The notes beneath the pieces were generated by a model. It was given only the letters and a program-made list of their open reading frames with translations, ran no database searches and was not told the DNA's origin. This document shows positions 26,841 through 37,373 of a DNA stretch of 64,000 bases, piece by piece; within the stretch, counting starts at the first letter, position 1; each line of letters opens with the position of its first letter. Position numbers and translations under genes: made by a program. Source of the DNA: Brucella haematophila (GTDB lineage: Bacteria > Pseudomonadota > Alphaproteobacteria > Rhizobiales > Rhizobiaceae); the NCBI RefSeq assembly GCF_005938105.1, contig NZ_VCPE01000009.1:212155-276154 (forward strand). Direction: 5' to 3'.

Positions 26841-26855
26841 TGAGTAATCCTATTG

Positions 26856-26958
26856 GAGCATTTCCAGCAAAAGTGCGTAGCGGTTTTGCGTAGGACAATG
26901 CGTAAAACAACGAGATAGAGCGGTTCCACGATTCCGTTTTAACCGGAACCGCTCTAGA
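26856..26958 (+). repeat. Dispersed palindromic repeat, copy B
   Basis: The element begins GAGCATTTCCAGCAAAAGTGC and ends in a perfect 11-bp hairpin, AGAGCGGTTCC/GGAACCGCTCT. It is homologous to copies A and C and sits between the binding-protein gene and the LivH-like gene. Confidence 0.85.
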
Positions 26959-26981
26959 CTGTTTCTCTGGCCCGAGGCCCA

Positions 26982-27083
26982 GAGCATTTCCAGCAAAAGT
27001 GCGTAGCGGTTTTGCGTAGGATAATGCGCGAAAACAACGAGATAGAGCGGTTCCAACGATTCTGTTAAATCAGGAACCTCTCG
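26982..27083 (+). repeat. Dispersed palindromic repeat, copy C
   Basis: The element has the same start and inner sequence as copy B, in the same orientation, 23 bp downstream of it. The final hairpin is degenerate (AGAGCGGTTCC against GGAACCTCTC). Copies B and C form a tandem pair. Confidence 0.85.
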
Positions 27084-27173
27084 AAGAGAAAGTCGCTCCC
27101 GAAAATAGTCCGGGAGCGCAAGTGCCTCATATTCTATCGAATGAGAGGCGGGCTGAACCATGAAGCAAACAGA

Positions 27174-28346
27174 CTACTTGGCCTTGAGGCCCGGATCGCC
27201 CTGCTTCTCGAAGGTCTGGATTTCCTTGTTGTAGTAGGTGCCGTCATCCGCCTTGGCGACTTCACGCAGATAGATATTCTGCGTCAGGTGACGGCTTTCC
27301 GGATCGATGGAAACCGGGCCGCGCGGGCTGACCCATTCCATGCCTTTAACAGCTTCCACAGCCTTTTCCGCATCCTTCTTGCCGCCGGTGGCCTCGATCA
27401 TCTTGTAGATGACGTGCATGCCGTCATAAGCGCCGACAGCCGGGAACGAGAGTTCGGCAGGATTGCCGATTGCCTTGCGGGCTTCTTCGACGAACTTCTT
27501 GTTTTCAGGAGAATCGTGCGAAATTGCATAGTGGAAGGTGGTCAATACGCCCAGCGCCGTTTCGCCGAGAGCGGGAAGGTCGGATTCCTGCGTCAGGTCG
27601 CCCGGCGCAAAAAGCTGTACGCCGCCATTTTTCAAGCCATTATCGACATAGGCTTTCATGAAGCCGAGCGTGGTGGGACCAGACGGTAGGAAGGCGAAAA
27701 CGCCCTGCGCACCGGAATCCTTGATGCGCTGCATGATCGGGCTGAAATCATTGGTGGCAAGCGGCATGCGAATGGCTTCGACCACTTCGCCGCCAGCATC
27801 GGTGAATGCGGCCTTGAAAGCGTTTTCTGCATCAACACCCGGACCGTAATCGCTCACCACAGTGATGACCTTCTTCACGCCCTTGTCGAGTGCCACTTTG
27901 GCAATAGGCGTGGAGGTCTGCCAGGTCGTGAACGACGTGCGCACCACATAGGGGCTCTTGGTCACGATTGCAGACGTGGCGGCATTCATCACCACCATCG
28001 GCACATTGCCTTGCTTGAGGATCGGCGTGACAGCCATGGCATCGGGCGTGAAGTAGAAACCGGCCAGATACTGGACGCCTTCCTTGACAACGAGTTCCTG
28101 TGCCAGCGCCTTCGATTGCGCCGGATCAGCCTGCGGCACGTCGCGATAGACGACTTCCACCGTATCGTCGCCGATCTTGTTGCCGTTCTCTGCCATATAG
28201 GCATCGATACCGGCCTTGAAATTCTTGCCCTGAATAGCGAATGGTCCCGAAAATGGACCGATCACGCCAACCTTAACCACATCGGCATAAGCCGCCGATG
28301 CGGTGAGCGACAAAACCGCCAATGCGGTGAGTGCTAATTTCTTCAT
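27174..28346 (-). CDS. HAAT-family ABC transporter substrate-binding protein
   Basis: The 390-residue periplasmic binding protein (peripla_BP_6 type) has a signal peptide MKKLALTALAVLSLTASAAYA. The mature protein starts with VVKVGVIGPFSGPFAIQGKN, followed by EVVYRDVPQADPAQSKALAQ and the hinge region YGPGVDAENAF. The ATG at 28346 has GGGAGGAG upstream at good distance; a longer frame to 28397 is less likely. It is the first gene of the transporter unit. It lies next to pobA, so an aromatic acid such as 4-hydroxybenzoate is a reasonable but unproven ligand. Confidence 0.88.
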   Translation of the reverse strand: MKKLALTALAVLSLTASAAYADVVKVGVIGPFSGPFAIQGKNFKAGIDAYMAENGNKIGDDTVEVVYRDVPQADPAQSKALAQELVVKEGVQYLAGFYFTPDAMAVTPILKQGNVPMVVMNAATSAIVTKSPYVVRTSFTTWQTSTPIAKVALDKGVKKVITVVSDYGPGVDAENAFKAAFTDAGGEVVEAIRMPLATNDFSPIMQRIKDSGAQGVFAFLPSGPTTLGFMKAYVDNGLKNGGVQLFAPGDLTQESDLPALGETALGVLTTFHYAISHDSPENKKFVEEARKAIGNPAELSFPAVGAYDGMHVIYKMIEATGGKKDAEKAVEAVKGMEWVSPRGPVSIDPESRHLTQNIYLREVAKADDGTYYNKEIQTFEKQGDPGLKAK

Positions 28347-28745
28347 ATTCTCCTCCCAGTTGCCCATCATTCCCGCGCCTGACCGTCGCAGCGCCACAGG
28401 GAATGACCTTTCTCCAGAGCGCGTTCCGATCTGATGGTCTCAGCTCGGTGCGTCTCAGTTTTTGCTCTAACGCGCATCTTTTCCGAAAACCGTTTTCCGC
28501 CTTTCGGGATGCGCAATAGAATGTCGATCTGATTGTTTATGTAAAATGATATTGTTGGTCGAAATCATAACCGATTGGTTATGGGAATGTCCAAATAAGA
28601 AATGATTCAACACCGTTGCGCACAGACTTTCTTGGGAGGATTTAAGTCGGATATATCCTCACGTTCAAGCCTGATGCGCATTGCTAAGCATGAAGGAGCG
28701 CCGCTTAAGAACAGAACAGCGCGCCGGATGTTGGAGAGCTTATAT
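28347..28745. other. Intergenic region between pobA and the binding-protein gene
   Basis: No gene is supported in these 400 bp. It holds the promoter of the transporter operon (AT-rich around 28530-28600) and a Rhizobiales-type palindrome at 28472-28514, where GCGCATC and GATGCGC bracket CCGAAAAC and GTTTTCCG. The part next to pobA (28600-28745) has no recognisable signal. Confidence 0.45.
28472..28514. repeat. Short palindromic intergenic repeat
   Basis: GCGCATC...GATGCGC encloses the complementary CCGAAAACCG-type core. The layout resembles the repeats at 60050-60093 and 53083-53126: outer ATGC-like arms and an inner A-rich stem. Confidence 0.55.
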
Positions 28746-30940
<2,195 letters not shown>

Positions 30941-30985
30941 CTTGGACTTTTGAGACAGCTTTCAGTGTAGACGCCTTCTCCGCCT

Positions 30986-31708
30986 TCATATGCCCATGCG
31001 CTCACGCAGCTGTTTTCTATAGGATCGTGATACCGGCCATGAACTGTCAATCGACCGCATCCTGACCTGCCATTTATCGATCTTTCTGCGATCTACGTCG
31101 ATGACATGCAGTGCACTCACTTCGTAGGTCGGCCAGATATTGTTGGCGACGGTCGTATCGAAGCCGATGATACCGCACAGCCTGTCGTCGTGAAACACCG
31201 GCACACTAAGCACACTTTTATTGCTCTGACGCAGAAACTCGACCTGAATTGCTAGCTCGGTGCGAGGCAGGTCGGTGACCTCATGCACGGCGACTGCATG
31301 GCCCTTGACCATATATCTGCACAGCCACGCGATAAGGGGCGTCGGCGCTTCCTGAAGTTCCGAAATATAGGCTGTAGTCTGGCCGAGATACCATTCATGC
31401 GTATTGCGGAAGCAAAGCACGTCTGGCCGATATTCGATCGGCCCGGCCCGATCCGCTTGTGACGCACTGCTCATCGAGACAAGCTGATAGGATATGGCTT
31501 CATTGAGCGGATATTTGAGCAGACCCATGCTGCATCGATAGGCCCAATCCAGCGATGCACTGTATTGAAAGTCCGCCTGTGTGTGAATCCTGTAAGAGCC
31601 CGCATCGTCGGGCAAGTCGGTTTTGAGCATGGCCTGCCCCCCGCGAACCCGAAACCGTGTGAGATGCTCAAGGGGGCTGCGTTGTTCTTTTGTATGCCCC
31701 GGCATCAT
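30986..31708 (-). CDS. GAF-domain protein without a recognisable output domain
   Basis: The 240-residue protein has one clear region, a GAF sensor domain at residues about 95-210: PLIAWLCRYMVKGHAVAVHEVTDLPR followed by FLRQSNKSVLSVPVFHDDRLCGIIGFDTT. This is the form usually seen at the front of GGDEF, kinase or LuxR proteins. No helix-turn-helix, GGDEF or kinase part follows; the C-terminal 35 residues are basic. The start chosen is ATG 31708; 31705 is equivalent and a TTG lies at 31720. Ligand and partner are unknown. It converges with the AraC regulator gene. It may be a remnant of a longer sensor. Confidence 0.6.
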   Translation of the reverse strand: MMPGHTKEQRSPLEHLTRFRVRGGQAMLKTDLPDDAGSYRIHTQADFQYSASLDWAYRCSMGLLKYPLNEAISYQLVSMSSASQADRAGPIEYRPDVLCFRNTHEWYLGQTTAYISELQEAPTPLIAWLCRYMVKGHAVAVHEVTDLPRTELAIQVEFLRQSNKSVLSVPVFHDDRLCGIIGFDTTVANNIWPTYEVSALHVIDVDRRKIDKWQVRMRSIDSSWPVSRSYRKQLRERMGI

Positions 31709-31888
31709 GTTCACCGCCAAAAAGGCATGAGCCTACTGCTGATGAAATGGCAAACGCAGTTTTGCTCCAACAAAGGTGATATTCAAATTCGATTTTTGAA
31801 GGTCGAACCATATTTAGGCGCTTTTCGAATGGCCTATTGTTTGTGCAAGAGTAACGAGTGGTCTCTCCATGTGCAATTTGAGGGACAA

Positions 31889-33004
31889 CTACCTGCGAAT
31901 GAAACTGACAATGTCCCGAAGAGGCTTCGTTAATTTCCACGACTTGGAATTGCGCAATTGAGCAATCTCGATTGCATGTTGTTGCAGCTTTCGTTCCAAA
32001 TCGGCAAGCTGTGCAGATTTGGCTTCAAGGTCTTGCAAACGCATATCGAGTTCTATTTGCAGCGCGGTATAAGCTTCGTCCATACTAACAATCTGCGCAT
32101 TCGACTGCATCAGTTGTTCAGACCGTATCTTATTGCGGTTCAGCTCCGGACGCAGATTTCCAATATCGTCCCAGGCGATTCTACCAATAAGATCAGTTGC
32201 ATCCCGCCGGAATGTTGCCGTCCACGACGAATTTTCCAGAAGCGCGGCATAGATCGTTTGTTCGGTCGTCTCAGGCGGTATCTGTGCTTTCAGCGACTTC
32301 GGCCACCATGCGGCGTTATCTGCAATGTCTAGAAACGTGGCGAGTTGTGGCATCAGTGAATTTCGTGACTGTTTCCATTTTGCGGAGAAATGAAGAACAG
32401 TCGGGATACGACAATAGACGAGAGGATTGTCGGGAGCCGCTTTAATAATCGCGTGCCACAACCGCCAGTCTGCCGCTGAGGCCACATCCTCCGGCCAAGC
32501 ATCTCTCTTGGGCAATATGTCCGCACGATAAGCGAAGCAACTGGCCGGTATCGAGTTCCATTGGTTCATGAATATCTCAAGCTCGTCCTGAAGCTCGAGA
32601 TTTGTGAGAAACGGAGCGGCCACGCCATCGGTGGAAACCCAAACGGCTTGCGTGTAGGCGAGGGCGCTTCCACTGTCCAAACCGTCGCGTAATATTGCCA
32701 GATGGTCCGGCAGCACCAGATCGTCATCTGCCATGAAAGCGATGAATCGACCACGTGATTGCCGCAGGGCGATATTGCGGTTTGCGTAACCGAAATGCGG
32801 CGCTTTAGGGAGGTCGAAGAAGCGTATGCGTGGGTCATCGAACGCGTGAACGACATCTGCCGTTCCCGGCGCGCAGCCGTCTCCGACGACGAGCAGTTCA
32901 AAATCGCTAACTGACTGATTTAGTATGGACTGAATGGCATATCGAATGACGTCGAGGCGGCTGTGCGTTGGCATCAAGATCGAGAATAGTGGCGCGTCTA
33001 CCAT
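31889..33004 (-). CDS. Glycosyltransferase family 2 with C-terminal coiled coil
   Basis: The 371-residue GT-A fold transferase begins LFSILMPTHSRLDVIRYAIQSILNQS, with VVGDGC and the metal-binding MADDDLVLPDHL (residues about 90-102). From about residue 290 the protein is a heptad-rich coiled coil (MRLQDLEAKSAQLADLERKL) ending in SKSWKLTKPLRDIVSF, a tail often seen on surface-glycan glycosyltransferases. It overlaps the upstream cupin isomerase gene by 7 bp, so the two act together. It may belong to a small, separate glycan gene pair; the sugar is unknown. Confidence 0.85.
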   Translation of the reverse strand: MVDAPLFSILMPTHSRLDVIRYAIQSILNQSVSDFELLVVGDGCAPGTADVVHAFDDPRIRFFDLPKAPHFGYANRNIALRQSRGRFIAFMADDDLVLPDHLAILRDGLDSGSALAYTQAVWVSTDGVAAPFLTNLELQDELEIFMNQWNSIPASCFAYRADILPKRDAWPEDVASAADWRLWHAIIKAAPDNPLVYCRIPTVLHFSAKWKQSRNSLMPQLATFLDIADNAAWWPKSLKAQIPPETTEQTIYAALLENSSWTATFRRDATDLIGRIAWDDIGNLRPELNRNKIRSEQLMQSNAQIVSMDEAYTALQIELDMRLQDLEAKSAQLADLERKLQQHAIEIAQLRNSKSWKLTKPLRDIVSFIRR

Positions 33005-33543
33005 CCCTTTGCTGTTCCGAAATCATAAGGAATCAAATCGGTATCCAGCGGTAGACGGTATTTGTCAGGCTTGCTGTGGTCGTACTGGATTGTCGGGAAA
33101 TTAATGACGACGAGCTCGGTAGTTCCGATGTTGTGATCTGCGTGCCAGACGAATTTCGGAACATTGACCAGTTTCGGCTGCGCGCCTGACAGATAGACCT
33201 TGCAAATCTTGTTATAGGTGCTGGATTCAGGACGTGGGTCGAACAGAACCAGCTCCAGTTCACCACTAATCACGAAATACCGGTCTTCATGTTGCTTATG
33301 GAGGCCCCATCCTTTGACAGCACCTGGACGTATCGTGAATGCATAGGAGAATACGAGCGGATCTGGATGCCAGTTCCAACGAGGATCATATATTTCTGTG
33401 ACACTTCCCCGGTCGTCGTTGTGACGAACGCTTTCACGGATAGACATACCGTCCAGCAACGGCGCTATGCTGCGGCGATTGTCGTCGACCGTCCTTTGAT
33501 CTTGTATGGCTGCGTTGAGCGTAATGTCGAGTGTGCTGTTCAT
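32998..33543 (-). CDS. RmlC-like cupin, probable sugar-nucleotide epimerase/isomerase
   Basis: The 181-residue cupin resembles dTDP-4-dehydrorhamnose 3,5-epimerase-related proteins. Visible parts are DDRGSVTEIYDPRWNWHPDPLVFSYAFTIRPGAVKGWGLHKQHEDRYFVISGELELVLFD and VPKFVWHADHNIG. His in LHKQHEDRYF matches the catalytic region of the family. It probably modifies a nucleotide sugar used by the overlapping GT2 gene. The upstream 170 bp (33544-33715) hold its promoter, and no gene is seen there. Confidence 0.7.
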   Translation of the reverse strand: MNSTLDITLNAAIQDQRTVDDNRRSIAPLLDGMSIRESVRHNDDRGSVTEIYDPRWNWHPDPLVFSYAFTIRPGAVKGWGLHKQHEDRYFVISGELELVLFDPRPESSTYNKICKVYLSGAQPKLVNVPKFVWHADHNIGTTELVVINFPTIQYDHSKPDKYRLPLDTDLIPYDFGTAKGW

Positions 33544-33715
33544 AGCGATGCCCCCCAGAATCTATCGCAATCGAAGACGCCAAATTATTACAGCGGTGAT
33601 GATTCTGGAATGAGCAGAAGCTGGCCGATCTGTCGAAACTCATCGACTGCCGGCAATCATAATCGGGATGCAGCCGTCTACCCCCGAATGGAACGACGGC
33701 TGCATCCATAGCTTA

Positions 33716-35230
33716 TTAAGCGAGGTCAGCAGGCAGCACATCCGCGGGGATGTTCTGATAGCTGACGGGGCGCAGGAAGCGGCGGATGGACATGGTTCCG
33801 ACGCTGGTCGCGCCGAAATTCGTGCTGGCCGGGTAAGGGCCGCCATGAACCATAGAATCGACGACTTCCACGCCGGTCGGGAAACCGTTGGCCAAAACGC
33901 GTCCGGCCTTGCGCTCCAGAACCGGCAGAAGCTTGCGCGCGTCTGCGGCGTCGTCCTTGTCCATATGCAGGGTCGCGGTCAGCTGGCCTTCAAAGCCTTT
34001 GGCCAGATGCACCATGTCATCAACCGACTTGACGCGAACGACAACGCCCAGCGGACCGAATACTTCCTCACCAATGGTGTGGTCGCCAAGGAAAGCTTCG
34101 CCAGTCGTCTCATAGAGATTGGGCGAAGCTTCGCGCCCCTTGCTTTCGGTGGTCAGCACCGGCTTGACGGAGTTGCGGCTGTCGAAATGCGCCTTGCCGT
34201 CCTGATAGGCCTTGGCAATGCCATCGGTCAGCATGACCTGCGGCGCAACCTTTTCCAGAGCGCTGCGGGTTGACTGCACAAAGCTGTCGGCTTCCGAGCC
34301 ATCGATAACCACAGCAATGCCCGGATTGGTGCAGAACTGACCGGCACCCATGGTCAACGATCCAGCCCAGCCTTCGCCGAGCGACGAGGCGCGTGCCTTC
34401 ATGGCTTCCGGCAGCAGGAACATCGGATTGACCGAGCCAAGCTCGCCGAAGAAAGGAATCGGTTCCGGGCGCTGTGCGCACAGATTGAACAGAGCGCGAC
34501 CGCCGCCGAGCGAACCGGTAAAGCCGACTGCCTTTATGAGGGGATGCGTGACGAGTGCTTCGCCGACCTTGCGGTCACCGCCCTGAATGAGACTGAACAC
34601 GCCCTTCGGCATGCCAGTCTTGGCAATGGCGGCTTGAATAGCGTCAGCGACAATCTCGCCAGTGCCAGGATGGGCGGAATGGCCCTTCACAACCACCGGG
34701 CAGCCCGCGGCAAGGGCGGCAGCGGTGTCGCCACCGGCTGTCGAGAAGGCGAGCGGAAAATTGGAAGCGCCGAAAACGGCAACCGGGCCGATAGGACGCT
34801 GCATCAGGCGGATTTCCGGACGCGCGGCAGGCTTGCGGTCGGGCAGGGCCTCATCGATGCGACGGTCGAGATAATCGGCCTTGCGGATATGATTGGCAAA
34901 AAGGCGTAGCTGGCCGGTGGTGCGTCCGCGCTCGCCTTCAAGACGTCCGGTCGGAAGGCCGGTTTCCTGCGTGCCGATTTCTGTGATGGCAGCAGCACGC
35001 GCTTCGATTTCGTCGGCAATGGCTTCAAGGAAGAGGGCGCGTTCTTCACGGCTTGTATAACCATAAGTCCAGAAGGCGTCTTCCGCTGCCTCGCAGGCGC
35101 GCGCTACCAGAGCGGGCGTACCGACTGCAAACTCATGCGATGGACCTGTCGCCGGTGTCGAAGCGAACGTCGTCTCCCCCGCAACCCACTCGCCAGCTAT
35201 CAGGTGTTGTCCATGGGGTGTCCAGCTCAT
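33716..35230 (-). CDS. Aldehyde dehydrogenase, 2,5-dioxopentanoate (ketoglutarate semialdehyde) type
   Basis: The 504-residue NAD(P)-dependent dehydrogenase has catalytic Cys300 (GAGQFCTNPG) and Glu263 (FFGELGSVNP). The cofactor loop GFTGS is at 236-240, with Lys182 in VVKGHSAHPGT. The variant FGELGS and the HSAHPGT loop are typical of the alpha-ketoglutarate semialdehyde dehydrogenases that end pentose, hexarate or hydroxyproline catabolism. No other gene of such a pathway is adjacent, so the physiological substrate is not fixed. The ATG at 35230 begins the conserved N terminus. Confidence 0.85.
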   Translation of the reverse strand: MSWTPHGQHLIAGEWVAGETTFASTPATGPSHEFAVGTPALVARACEAAEDAFWTYGYTSREERALFLEAIADEIEARAAAITEIGTQETGLPTGRLEGERGRTTGQLRLFANHIRKADYLDRRIDEALPDRKPAARPEIRLMQRPIGPVAVFGASNFPLAFSTAGGDTAAALAAGCPVVVKGHSAHPGTGEIVADAIQAAIAKTGMPKGVFSLIQGGDRKVGEALVTHPLIKAVGFTGSLGGGRALFNLCAQRPEPIPFFGELGSVNPMFLLPEAMKARASSLGEGWAGSLTMGAGQFCTNPGIAVVIDGSEADSFVQSTRSALEKVAPQVMLTDGIAKAYQDGKAHFDSRNSVKPVLTTESKGREASPNLYETTGEAFLGDHTIGEEVFGPLGVVVRVKSVDDMVHLAKGFEGQLTATLHMDKDDAADARKLLPVLERKAGRVLANGFPTGVEVVDSMVHGGPYPASTNFGATSVGTMSIRRFLRPVSYQNIPADVLPADLA

Positions 35231-35577
35231 CTCAATTCCTTTCCGCTTGCTATTGCAGCAAGTCAGCCTATCGCGACGCGATCTTCATATTATCCCGATC
35301 CTTTTCTGCACGCAGGGGCGGCTAAAAGGATCAGTGAAGCATGGATACATGGAATGGAGGGAATTGTCGCCTGAGTCCGCGCTTTTGCTAGCATTATGAA
35401 TCACAAGATGCGGTGAACGGGCAGATATATCGAAGCACCATGTGATTCACCACGCTGGACGGCCTCTTCTCGGTGGCGGGACGGAGCGATGTGGATAACA
35501 GGATGTCTTTGAAAAGGCCGGGAAAACCGGTCTTTTGAAAGAAAGACGAAAATTCTTTTGCTTTCTTTTCAGCACTT
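35231..35577. other. Gene-free stretch before the first tRNA-Asp
   Basis: These about 350 bp contain no supported gene. The first part carries the promoter of the aldehyde dehydrogenase. The rest is AT-rich near 35520-35575 and leads into the duplicated tRNA block. Confidence 0.4.
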
Positions 35578-35579
35578 GC

Positions 35580-35608
35580 TTGACACTTGTGTGCGAACCC
35601 CTTAAACG
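35580..35608 (+). promoter_or_regulatory. Promoter of tRNA-Asp 1
   Basis: TTGACA at 35580-35585, 17-bp spacer, TAAACG at 35603-35608, about 60 bp before the mature tRNA. The leader holds a CACCGCCG/CGACGGTG-type hairpin. Confidence 0.7.
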
Positions 35609-35667
35609 ACCGCTCACACCGCCGGAAACGACGGTGGTGACTGAAGCCTACGGGCTGAAAAAAATGC

Positions 35668-35744
35668 GCGGGTGTAGCTCAGTTGGTTAGAGTGCCGGCC
35701 TGTCACGCCGGAGGTCGCGGGTTCGAGCCCCGTCACTCGCGCCA
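35668..35744 (+). tRNA. tRNA-Asp (anticodon GTC), copy 1
   Basis: The 77-nt cloverleaf includes an encoded CCA. The acceptor GCGGGTG pairs with CACTCGC (one G-U pair); the D-loop AGCTCAGTTGGTTAGAGT, anticodon stem CCGGC/GCCGG with loop CTGTCAC (anticodon GTC) and T-loop GTTCGAGCC are present. Confidence 0.97.
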
Positions 35745-35949
35745 CTTTCCTTCAACACAATCAAATGCACTGTTGAACTGAAAGTGGCGCTCCACGCCTC
35801 TTGATTCCTTTCCCTTTTCGAGCTTTTTATCGTGCAAGCCTTTGCTCGCTATTGCGCCACGGGCTTATTCTCACGGCCCTGTTTGCAAGGCGTTTCGCAC
35901 AGCCTGTGTATGAATTACAGAATATCACAATTCTTCTCCAAACATGCGC

Positions 35950-35978
35950 TTGACACTTGTTCGCGAACCCCTTAAACG
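35950..35978 (+). promoter_or_regulatory. Promoter of tRNA-Asp 2
   Basis: TTGACA at 35950-35955, 17-bp spacer, TAAACG at 35973-35978. Same arrangement as copy 1. Confidence 0.7.
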
Positions 35979-36036
35979 ACCGCTCACACCGCCGGAAACG
36001 ACGGTGGTGACTGAAGCCTACGGGCTGAAAAAATGC

Positions 36037-36113
36037 GCGGGTGTAGCTCAGTTGGTTAGAGTGCCGGCCTGTCACGCCGGAGGTCGCGGGTTCGAGCCCC
36101 GTCACTCGCGCCA
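36037..36113 (+). tRNA. tRNA-Asp (anticodon GTC), copy 2
   Basis: Identical to copy 1 over all 77 nt. GCGCCACTTTC at its 3' end pairs with GAAAGTGGCGC about 45 nt downstream, so a hairpin covers the end of the tRNA in both copies. Confidence 0.97.
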
Positions 36114-36272
36114 CTTTCCTTCAACACAATCAAATGCACTGTTGAACTGAAAGTGGCGCTCCACGCCATTTTGTAAAACTCTTCCCTGAGATAGCCAAAA
36201 GAGACCCCCAAACTCGCGCAGACGGATTTGACCCGTCGGCTGGTTCGGATGCGTGCTTGAGCAAGCGCTCTT

Positions 36273-36368
36273 TTATCGGGAGAATTGTTTCCAGGAGAGA
36301 TAGGCGACCGAAAGGACGATCACGCCGATCACAAGAAGGTCGCCGCCGGTGAGCAGAAAATGCTGCAT
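36273..36368 (-). CDS. Putative 31-residue single-helix membrane microprotein
   Basis: The reading frame starts at ATG 36368 with GGGAGG 6 nt upstream, one of the best ribosome binding sites in the region. The product is one hydrophobic helix (LLVIGVIVLSVAYLSW) with a short polar start and a basic end (KQFSR). I do not recognise a family. It stands alone between the tRNA-Asp pair and the complex I operon, on the opposite strand to both. The support is the strong translation signal and the clean membrane-segment profile. Confidence 0.5.
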   Translation of the reverse strand: MQHFLLTGGDLLVIGVIVLSVAYLSWKQFSR

Positions 36369-37007
36369 ATGTGACCTCCCTTCGATTCTGATTCCAAACA
36401 ATGTCCTTATGATAAAGTCTTTCCTGTCGATCTGAAGGCATGGCTTGGCGCACTGCGAGCGTGCCGGACTATTTCCATTCTCCATATTGCTGCCTGCACG
36501 AAAGAAATTTTGCGCGTGTCACGGCGGGGCGTTTTCGGAAGCTGGATTTGCGATGGTGGGGGAGGGAGATCATTTTGTCGCGGCACGCTTATATTTATCT
36601 CTCGTTCCGCGGCGCAGAGAACGGCGTGTAGGCGCGCTTTATTAATATAGGCGATGATTCTCTTTGCTGTTGTCAGCGAGAATGCATCGTGAGACATTGC
36701 CTCACAAAATTATGATCTTATTGCGCCAGCATGGGGGCTGAACGGGTTCAGCCGGGTTATTCGGGCTTGAGGCGACACCTTATTAAGGATCTCGACCCGA
36801 CTATGCCCACCTGAAGGCGCTGGAGGGGTTGCGCTTCAACGCGGGCTGCGCTAACCGTCCCCGCGAAAGCGCTTAGTTCGCACGGCATGCCTTTTGAAGC
36901 TGCTTGGGGCGACGAGGTTGCAACAGATGCAATGTGTCGCATGGTCGTGGGCTTCAAAAAGCTTATGACAGGCGGCGCAGCCTCGTATTCAAGCCGGATA
37001 AAGGATC
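36369..37007. other. Upstream region of the nuo operon with three stem-loops
   Basis: This gap of about 640 bp has no supported gene. It contains three hairpins: CGATGATTCTC/GAGAATGCATCG (36652-36689), GTGAG/CTCAC (36689-36705) and GGCTGAA/TTCAGCC (36736-36753). The nuo promoter must lie here or between these and nuoA, but no clear -35/-10 pair was found. The last 200 bp before nuoA carry no further signal except the AAAGGAT ribosome binding site. Confidence 0.45.
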
Positions 37008-37373
37008 ATGAACGAGCTTTTAAGTTCCTATTTGCCGATTGTCATCTTTCTCGGCATCGCAATGGTAATCGGTGTAGCCCTTCTGGTTGCGCCGTTCCTC
37101 GTCGCATATAGACAGCCAGACCCGGAAAAGCTTTCAGCTTACGAGTGCGGCTTCAATGCCTTCGATGACGCCCGTATGAAATTCGACATTCGTTTCTATC
37201 TCGTGTCGATTCTCTTCATCATCTTCGATCTGGAAGTCGCCTTCCTGTTTCCGTGGGCTGTGTCCTTCGGTTCCATCGGTTGGTTCGGCTTTGCATCGAT
37301 GATGCTGTTCCTTGGCGTCCTCACCATCGGCTTCATCTATGAATGGAAGAAGGGAGCGCTGGAATGGGATTGA
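37008..37373 (+). CDS. nuoA: NADH-quinone oxidoreductase subunit A
   Basis: The 121-residue membrane subunit of complex I has three helices. The conserved loop [50 protein letters not shown] is present with its key Cys in YECGF. It is the first of 14 genes in standard order. AAAGGAT precedes the ATG. Its end overlaps nuoB by 10 bp. Confidence 0.98.
   Translation: MNELLSSYLPIVIFLGIAMVIGVALLVAPFLVAYRQPDPEKLSAYECGFNAFDDARMKFDIRFYLVSILFIIFDLEVAFLFPWAVSFGSIGWFGFASMMLFLGVLTIGFIYEWKKGALEWD

Larger units (their letters stand above)
35578..35798 (+). repeat. 221-bp direct repeat, copy 1 (contains tRNA-Asp)
   Basis: This block matches 35948-36167 almost exactly, differing by a few bases around GTGTGCG/GTTCGCG and one A in an A-run. 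It includes promoter, leader hairpins, tRNA-Asp and a downstream hairpin. The 149-bp spacer between copies is unique. Confidence 0.95.
35948..36167 (+). repeat. 221-bp direct repeat, copy 2 (contains tRNA-Asp)
   Basis: Second copy of the block at 35578-35798. It holds a complete promoter, tRNA and downstream hairpin, so it is a functional duplication rather than a fragment. Confidence 0.95.

Noticed and set aside
35827-36114. Minus-strand open frame with MARVTGLEPATSGVTGRHSN
   Set aside because: It is antisense to tRNA-Asp; this peptide is a well-known false gene call across that tRNA.
35578-36167. Duplicated tRNA-Asp as attachment sites of an integrated element
   Set aside because: The repeats are complete tRNA units with promoters and only 149 bp lie between them; there is no integrase.
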